From assembly GCA_017428725.1 (NCBI GenBank), contig JAFRQH010000026.1, forward strand, positions 1-45,338: DNA of 45,338 nucleotides. Reading direction: 5' to 3'. Of this stretch, positions 39,619 to 45,338 are shown piece by piece. Each line of letters opens with the position of its first letter. Positions within the stretch are counted from its first letter, which is position 1. Source of the stretch: Bacteroidales bacterium (GTDB lineage Bacteria > Bacteroidota > Bacteroidia > Bacteroidales > UBA932). A model generated the notes under the pieces. It did not search any database. It was not told where the DNA came from and saw only the letters and a program-made list of their open reading frames with translations. A program made the position numbers and the translations under genes.

Positions 39619-42018
39619 CTATTCGTTTTTCAGGGATTCCACTGGATTGGCCTGGGCGATATGCAGGCAGTTCAGGACCACCACGCCCAGGACAATCAGC
39701 AGAACAAGCACGGCGCCGCTGATGAAATAGAGCGGATTCAGGGACACTTTCTCGGCAAACTGCTCCAACCATTTGTGGGCCACGAAGAAGGCGGCAATGC
39801 AGGCGATGACGGCCATTACGGCGGACAGTTTCATGATATCCTTGGCGAAAACGCCCAGGATATCTTGCGTGGTGGCACCATTGATCTTGCGCACGGCCAT
39901 CTCCTTGCTGCGACGGAGGGATTCGTCGCGGATGAAGCCGATGAGGCCGAGCAGGGCGATCAGCAGGGAGAAAACGGCCCCCAACGCCATTGTATTGCGC
40001 ATCTTCTTGCTGTCGTCGTAGGCCGCGCGCATCTGTTCTTCGTAGGAGACGATGTTGATCTCGCGCCCTTCCAGGGCCTGCGTCAATGCATTCTGAACCT
40101 TTGGCAGCGCATCGGGATCGACCTTGAACAGGATGTGCGGCATCCAGGATGACATCGACCCGATCTCGGCGCGGAACAGGACGCTGGGGCGCGGGTCCAC
40201 CCGGACCAAATTGCCGATCAGATAGCTCTTATAGACACCGGAGATGGTATAAGGGGTCACGCCCATGTCATTGGCAAGGACGATGGGATGGTCATGACCC
40301 GTGATGTACACCTGCTTGCCCACGGCACCGTCGGACCAGTCGGCAAATTCGGCCATCCGGGCGACGAACTTCTCGTCCACGGCCATTTCGGTGGAATCCC
40401 TCGGCGCCCTGCCATCCACGAAGCGGATGTCCATCAGGTCGTAAAAGCCGTCGGAGCAGTCGTACTGGTCGGCAACGTTGAACAATTCCCGCTCGTCATG
40501 CGGCAGATAGATGTTATCCCCGTTCGAGCCTTCACAGGGCAGATTGTAGCTCGCCGCAACACCGGAGACTTCCGGAAGGCTCCGGAGCGTCTCCACGGCA
40601 CGGACCTGAGCCTGGCGGTCGCCATCGAATATGTTGATATAGAACAAATTCTCATAGTCATACCCGGGACTGCTATGATTCACCAGTTGGTACTGCCGCC
40701 CGATGACGAGCATCATCACCACCAGGAACACGTTGATGAGCACCTGGACACCCAGCAGACCCAGTTTCCAGTTGCGGGAGTTCTCCGTAAAGTTTTTCAG
40801 GGCTGCATGCACCGGAATCCGCTGATAAAGCTCTGCCGGGACTACAATGGAGATGATGAGCACAAACACAACCACAGCGGCGATGGCCACGATGCTCCGG
40901 GGCACCAGCAGCGTCTGGAACGGCACGCCCAACAGGTTCTCAATGATACTGCGGCCGGCCAGGATAATCAGGACTGCGAGGATCAGCGAGAGCGCGATAT
41001 GAATAGATGCTTCCTTCGTCAGCATGACATAGATGTGCTTACCCTCCGCACCATAGCACTTCCGGACCCCCACTTCCTTGGAACGCTTCACCAAGGATGA
41101 AATCACGATGAGGATGTAGTTCAGCAGGCTGATCAGCACCAGCAGCGCCGCCACGATGGACAGCAGGATTATCTGGGACTTCACCTCCGGCATGGACGTG
41201 TGCATCTTGGAGAAAGGTTTCAGGAAATACGTCATCCGCATCCCCTGAGCCTCCATTTGCGCCACAGGCTGATGGGCCTCCTGCATCTTACGGATCGCAT
41301 CGGAAAGGGTATTCGGGTCCACGCCGGGCATCAGCTTCACATAGCCCTTATACCGGTCGTTGCCCAGCCAGTTGTCGGTGCTCTGCTTGCCGTAGGTCTC
41401 CATCGACAGCAGGATGTCGTAGCTCAGGCTGCCGTTCTTCGGGAAGTCCTCGAACACGCCCTCGATGGTCAGTTTCAAGCCTTCCATATCCTCGTTGTAA
41501 ATCTGCTTGCCGACGACAGAGGACAGATCCTTCGCTCCGCTCAGGATGACATTGTCATTCTGAGGCGAAGCCGAAGAATCTACAAGCTTCTCCGCGAAGC
41601 TCCGGCTGACCATCACACCGCCCCATTTCCCCAGGATCTTCACCGGGTCGCCGGCCAGGATCGGCCGGTCGAATACCTTGAAGAAGCAGGTATCGGCGCA
41701 GACAAGCGTGGCCTTCAGTTTGTACCCTTTCTCATCCAGGTAGGTGTCGCCATTGAAGACAGACGTGGTACGAGTACCCACTTCCACGCCCGGGACCTCT
41801 TCCATGAAGCCCACGGCCACGGCGCCGCTCACCTGCCCGTAATCATTCTCGTCCCCGTGCTGCGAGTACCAGGTGTTGATTGTGTACACCCGGTCGATGT
41901 CCTTGTAGAAACTGTCGTAACTCAGTTCAAAGAACACCTTGGCAATGAGCACGATACCAACCGCCAGCCCCACACCCAGGGACAGTACCTTGATCAGTAT
42001 ATCTGAGTTTTTCTTCAT
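39619..42018 (-). CDS. FtsX/MacB-type ABC transporter permease 2, carrying an in-frame repeat insertion
   Basis: A 799-residue permease from 42018 (MKKNSDILIKVLSLGVGLAV). Layout: N-terminal helix, periplasmic domain (about 45-285), three helices with VKRSKEVGVRKCYGAEGKHI, second periplasmic domain, and C-terminal helices with RRSKEMAVRKINGATTQDIL, ending NPVESLKNE. Its ends resemble permease 1 more than permeases 3-5, so the cluster has two subtypes. Around residue 145-170 the chain contains SSASPQNDNVILSGAKDLSS, which is the translation of the palindromic repeat at 41526-41580 inserted in frame. The insertion lies in the first periplasmic domain and appears tolerated because the frame stays open. 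Confidence 0.9.
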   Translation of the reverse strand: MKKNSDILIKVLSLGVGLAVGIVLIAKVFFELSYDSFYKDIDRVYTINTWYSQHGDENDYGQVSGAVAVGFMEEVPGVEVGTRTTSVFNGDTYLDEKGYKLKATLVCADTCFFKVFDRPILAGDPVKILGKWGGVMVSRSFAEKLVDSSASPQNDNVILSGAKDLSSVVGKQIYNEDMEGLKLTIEGVFEDFPKNGSLSYDILLSMETYGKQSTDNWLGNDRYKGYVKLMPGVDPNTLSDAIRKMQEAHQPVAQMEAQGMRMTYFLKPFSKMHTSMPEVKSQIILLSIVAALLVLISLLNYILIVISSLVKRSKEVGVRKCYGAEGKHIYVMLTKEASIHIALSLILAVLIILAGRSIIENLLGVPFQTLLVPRSIVAIAAVVVFVLIISIVVPAELYQRIPVHAALKNFTENSRNWKLGLLGVQVLINVFLVVMMLVIGRQYQLVNHSSPGYDYENLFYINIFDGDRQAQVRAVETLRSLPEVSGVAASYNLPCEGSNGDNIYLPHDERELFNVADQYDCSDGFYDLMDIRFVDGRAPRDSTEMAVDEKFVARMAEFADWSDGAVGKQVYITGHDHPIVLANDMGVTPYTISGVYKSYLIGNLVRVDPRPSVLFRAEIGSMSSWMPHILFKVDPDALPKVQNALTQALEGREINIVSYEEQMRAAYDDSKKMRNTMALGAVFSLLIALLGLIGFIRDESLRRSKEMAVRKINGATTQDILGVFAKDIMKLSAVMAVIACIAAFFVAHKWLEQFAEKVSLNPLYFISGAVLVLLIVLGVVVLNCLHIAQANPVESLKNE
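41526..41580. repeat. TCAGAATGACA-type palindromic repeat inside a coding sequence
   Basis: Two inverted copies meet at 41550-41554. One begins GATCCTTCGCTCCGC and ends TCAGGATGACA; the other, on the opposite strand, begins GATTCTTCGGCTTCG and ends TCAGAATGACA. Length is 55 bp, within the permease 2 frame. Confidence 0.8.
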
Positions 42019-42023
42019 TATCA

Positions 42024-42109
42024 GATTCTTCGGTCGCCATCGGCTCCCTCAGAATGACAACACTGTCATCCTGAATGATAACACTGTCATCCTGAGCGAA
42101 GCGAAGGAT

Positions 42110-42110
<1 letters not shown>
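42024..42110. repeat. TCAGAATGACA-type palindromic repeat filling the ATPase-permease 2 gap
   Basis: It starts GATTCTTCGG (42024), includes TCAGAATGACA, an ACAC spacer, TGTCATCCTGA, then a duplicated TGTCATCCTGAGCGAAGCGA ending in AGGATC at 42110. The terminal C at 42110 is the first base of CTA, the reverse complement of the ATPase stop codon TAG. Internal duplication of TGTCATCCTGA is visible. Confidence 0.75.
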
Positions 42111-42790
<680 letters not shown>

Positions 42791-42846
42791 AATGTGTTGT
42801 TATTTAATTCGTTAATATTTCATTTATCAGATTCTTCGCTCTTTTA

Positions 42847-42926
42847 GATTCTTCGCTTCGCTCAGAATGACAGGAGGATATCATCCAGGCTATTCTTGTC
42901 ATTCTGAGGGCGTAGCCCGAAGAATC
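42847..42926. repeat. TCAGAATGACA-type palindromic repeat between permease 1 and ATPase genes
   Basis: The left arm GATTCTTCGCTTCGC, then TCAGAATGACA (42847-42872), faces the right arm TGTCATTCTGAGGGCGTAGC, then CCGAAGAATC (42897-42926), around a 24-bp centre. A truncated extra copy of the left end (GATTCTTCGC) lies just upstream near 42833. Its last base is the first base of CTA, the reverse complement of the permease 1 stop codon. Confidence 0.8.
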
Positions 42927-45265
42927 TATTCATTCTTCAAACTATCTACAGGGTTAGCATTGGCCGCTCTCCAGCTCTGGAGCGTAACGACGGCCAGGGT
43001 AATGGCGGCGACCGCGATCAGCGCCACAAGGAATATCCACGCCGGTACTGGGGCCTGGTAGGCAAAGCCCTTGCGCCAGGCGGTCATCAGCCAGTAAGCG
43101 ACGGGCGTTGCAATCATGAAACTGGCACCTGCCATAACGAGGTATTTCTTATTGATCATCTTTAGGATACTGCCCACGGTTGCGCCATTCACCCGCCGCA
43201 CGGCAATCTCCTTTTTCAGGAACTGCGTCTCGAAGAACACCAGGCCGATGATGCCGATGATGGCAATCAGCAGAGCCACAAGGGAGGCGATGGCGATGAG
43301 TTTCCCGAGCGACTGCTCGCTCTGGTACATGTTCCCGATCCATTCGTCGAGATGTCGGACCTCTATCTGGTCCGGCTCGCGGGTAGGGTCAAAGGTACAT
43401 ACCGCTTCTTTGATGTAGTCGGAAACTTCCTTGAAGTTGGTTCCGGGAGCTGTCTTTACATACATAAAGCTGAAGTTTCTCCACTGCGTCTTTCCCCAGA
43501 TATAGAGTGCCAGAGGCCCCATCGCATGCTGCAGACTCTTGAAATTGAAGTCCTTCACGATGCCTACAATCTCGGTATCGCCCACATGTCCTCCGACCAG
43601 ACTGCCCACATGGAACTGAGGATACATCTGTATAAATGTCTCATTGACAATCATACAGCCCGTTTCACTTTGATTATCCGACGGCTGGAAGTCGCGTCCG
43701 TCGAGCATCTTAAGGCCGAAGAACCGCAGGAAATCATCCGTGACGGGGAGAACTTCCATAAAAATCTGCACTCCGTCAACCGTTCTACCCCAGCCCATTT
43801 TCTGGTCGGAGACAATCGTATTGTCGGCAAAAGTAACATCTTTGATGGATGGATTCTGCAACAGTTTGTCTTTCAGTGCGTTGTGCTTTCCTCCGGCGTT
43901 ATGGCCGCACCAGACCTGCAGGATATTTTCCTGTGGGAAGCCCATGTCTTTGTTCATCATGAACCTGGTCTGCACTTGAACGTACAGTGCCATCAGGATG
44001 AAGAGGAACGACAGCACAAACTGGAGGCCTACCAGGACATTGCGCAGCGTCTTTCCTTTCACGCTCATCGCGTAGGAGCCCTTCAGCACAAGCGCGGCGG
44101 GCTGGGCCGTGGAATAGAGTGCCGGAGCAATTCCGGCAATCACGGCAGAGATCAGTGCAATGCCAAGCATCAGGATCAGAATACCGATATTATCCTTCAG
44201 TGCGATACTATCTGAGACATACGATGCCCAGGACGTTCCGGCAATGACATGCATGATGAGAGAAGCAATGGCGAAAGCCACCAAAGCAATCAACCCGGCA
44301 TGCATCAGTTGGCGTCTAATCAAAGAGCCTCGGCTCTCTCCAAGCACTTTCCGGGTGTTGATATTCTTGATGCGGAAGGGAATCTCCGCGAAAGCGAAAT
44401 TGATAAAATTGATAATGGCGATGAGGATGAGCAGGATGGCAATGGCTGCCAGCGTAATGGTAATGGCTTTGTTTGCACTAGGGACACTGGCCCACACATC
44501 CCTTGCAAAGTGGGCTTCGTGGATTTGGGAAATCCTGAATCCACTGCGCCATTCAGCGAGGTCCTGCTCATCGGAAGAGATGTATTCCCCAAGAGCCGTA
44601 TATATCGCATCCTCCGTCTCCTTAGCCATGGAAGGGTCCTTCAGTTTGAGATAGGCAGCGTAGGACCACTCATTGAAGTTCTCACGGTCGGTATCTCCCA
44701 TAGCCAGGAGCGTGCCGATATGCGCACTGAAATTCCGGGGCGTGTTCCTGAAGACACCGATGATGCGTCGGGACGCACCGCTTCCGTTTTCCAGGATCTT
44801 CCCGACAGCACTCTCTTCGCCGAATATCATTTTTGCAAAGACTTCGTTGAGTACGCACGTCCGGGCTGCGTCAAACTCCCGCGCTGATCCTTCCACCCAT
44901 TCCACCGGGAAGACGGAGAAAAAGGAGGAATCCACGCTGGCCATCGGGATGGTGATGGGGCTTTCCCGGTCTCCTTCTTTGTACAGCACGTTGAGGCCTA
45001 AAGGTTGCCAAGTGCACACGGCCTCAATATTCGGGCTGGCATCACGGGCCCTTTCGATGAACGGCCGGCCGATATGTGTGCTGAAAAGCCCCTGGTCCAT
45101 CCAGTTGTTCTCCATCCGGAACACCTGCTCGTGTCCTTCGAAATTGGCATCATAGGTCGCATCCCAGCGCACCTGCACCATCAGGATCATCGCCGCAGCA
45201 AAGGCCACGCTCATCCCGAGGATATTGATCAGCGTGGAAACGCCTGTTTTTCTGAATACTTTCAT
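42926..45265 (-). CDS. FtsX/MacB-type ABC transporter permease 1
   Basis: A 779-residue permease from 45265 (MKVFRKTGVSTLINILGMSV). One N-terminal helix, a MacB-like periplasmic domain (about 40-275), helices with FRIKNINTRKVLGESRGSLI, a second periplasmic domain (about 440-650) and C-terminal helices with LKKEIAVRRVNGATVGSILK, ending NPVDSLKNE. The C-terminal subtype (NPVxSLKNE) is shared with permease 2. It is the first gene of the visible operon and is followed by the ATPase after a palindromic repeat. Its own promoter is not seen; the last 73 bp of the window hold only a further repeat copy. Confidence 0.9.
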   Translation of the reverse strand: MKVFRKTGVSTLINILGMSVAFAAAMILMVQVRWDATYDANFEGHEQVFRMENNWMDQGLFSTHIGRPFIERARDASPNIEAVCTWQPLGLNVLYKEGDRESPITIPMASVDSSFFSVFPVEWVEGSAREFDAARTCVLNEVFAKMIFGEESAVGKILENGSGASRRIIGVFRNTPRNFSAHIGTLLAMGDTDRENFNEWSYAAYLKLKDPSMAKETEDAIYTALGEYISSDEQDLAEWRSGFRISQIHEAHFARDVWASVPSANKAITITLAAIAILLILIAIINFINFAFAEIPFRIKNINTRKVLGESRGSLIRRQLMHAGLIALVAFAIASLIMHVIAGTSWASYVSDSIALKDNIGILILMLGIALISAVIAGIAPALYSTAQPAALVLKGSYAMSVKGKTLRNVLVGLQFVLSFLFILMALYVQVQTRFMMNKDMGFPQENILQVWCGHNAGGKHNALKDKLLQNPSIKDVTFADNTIVSDQKMGWGRTVDGVQIFMEVLPVTDDFLRFFGLKMLDGRDFQPSDNQSETGCMIVNETFIQMYPQFHVGSLVGGHVGDTEIVGIVKDFNFKSLQHAMGPLALYIWGKTQWRNFSFMYVKTAPGTNFKEVSDYIKEAVCTFDPTREPDQIEVRHLDEWIGNMYQSEQSLGKLIAIASLVALLIAIIGIIGLVFFETQFLKKEIAVRRVNGATVGSILKMINKKYLVMAGASFMIATPVAYWLMTAWRKGFAYQAPVPAWIFLVALIAVAAITLAVVTLQSWRAANANPVDSLKNE

Positions 45266-45280
45266 TATTCCTTCTTTATC

Positions 45281-45306
45281 GATTCTTCGCTTCGCTCAGA
45301 ATGACA
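45281..45306. repeat. TCAGAATGACA-type repeat copy upstream of permease 1
   Basis: One 26-bp copy beginning GATTCTTCGCTTCGC and ending TCAGAATGACA, followed by a partial second copy GCGCTCAGAATGATAG (about 45313-45328). It lies 15 bp upstream of the permease 1 start codon. Confidence 0.75.
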
Positions 45307-45338
45307 GAATAGCGCTCAGAATGATAGTTAAATGCTCC

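Overview
The window looks like a chromosomal segment of a GC-rich Bacteroidales bacterium. Signs of this are a SusC/SusD pair with polysaccharide-degrading enzymes, Bacteroidetes-type promoter boxes (TTTG, then TAnnTTTG), a his operon in the order GDCBHAF-IE with a fused HisB and HisIE, and a large FtsX/MacB-type permease cluster. A gut or rumen lineage such as an uncultured high-GC Bacteroidales genus is plausible, but that placement is inference. By eye, 7-31 kb is very GC-rich and most of the permease cluster (31.8-45.3 kb) is less so.

Layout. (1) 1-7147, minus strand: a polysaccharide-utilization locus with susC, susD, a GH50-like (agarase-type) hydrolase and a truncated NodB-type deacetylase. 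(2) 7337-11642, minus: gdhA and a two-receiver/PEP-synthase-like protein as a two-gene unit with a strong terminator. (3) 11643-12245: a long gene-free stretch with a 297-bp inverted-repeat element and the control region of an hsp20 gene (12246-12680). (4) 12781-20003: transport and housekeeping genes: ZIP metal transporter and NhaC-like antiporter (operon), a lipoprotein metallo-hydrolase, mtnN-luxS, an SGNH hydrolase, a small membrane protein, a ThrE-type exporter and a GNAT acetyltransferase. (5) 20093-24596: a pectin-type module with a GH105-CE12 fusion, a GH2 enzyme and a HAD phosphatase. (6) 24603-31776: the complete histidine operon, preceded by a classical-looking attenuator. A 13-residue leader peptide with four consecutive His codons is followed by mutually exclusive antiterminator and terminator helices. 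A cloverleaf-like inverted-repeat element separates hisF from hisIE. (7) 31786-45265, minus: five large FtsX-type permeases served by one visible ATPase, interrupted by a two-gene plus-strand insert (DUF5674-like and a small helical protein) and peppered with palindromic repeats.

The most interesting signals are the his attenuator, the palindromic repeat that supplies stop codons and an in-frame peptide in the permease operon, the helically phased operator repeats before hsp20, and the two structured inverted-repeat elements. No tRNA, rRNA, CRISPR array, transposase or phage gene was recognised.
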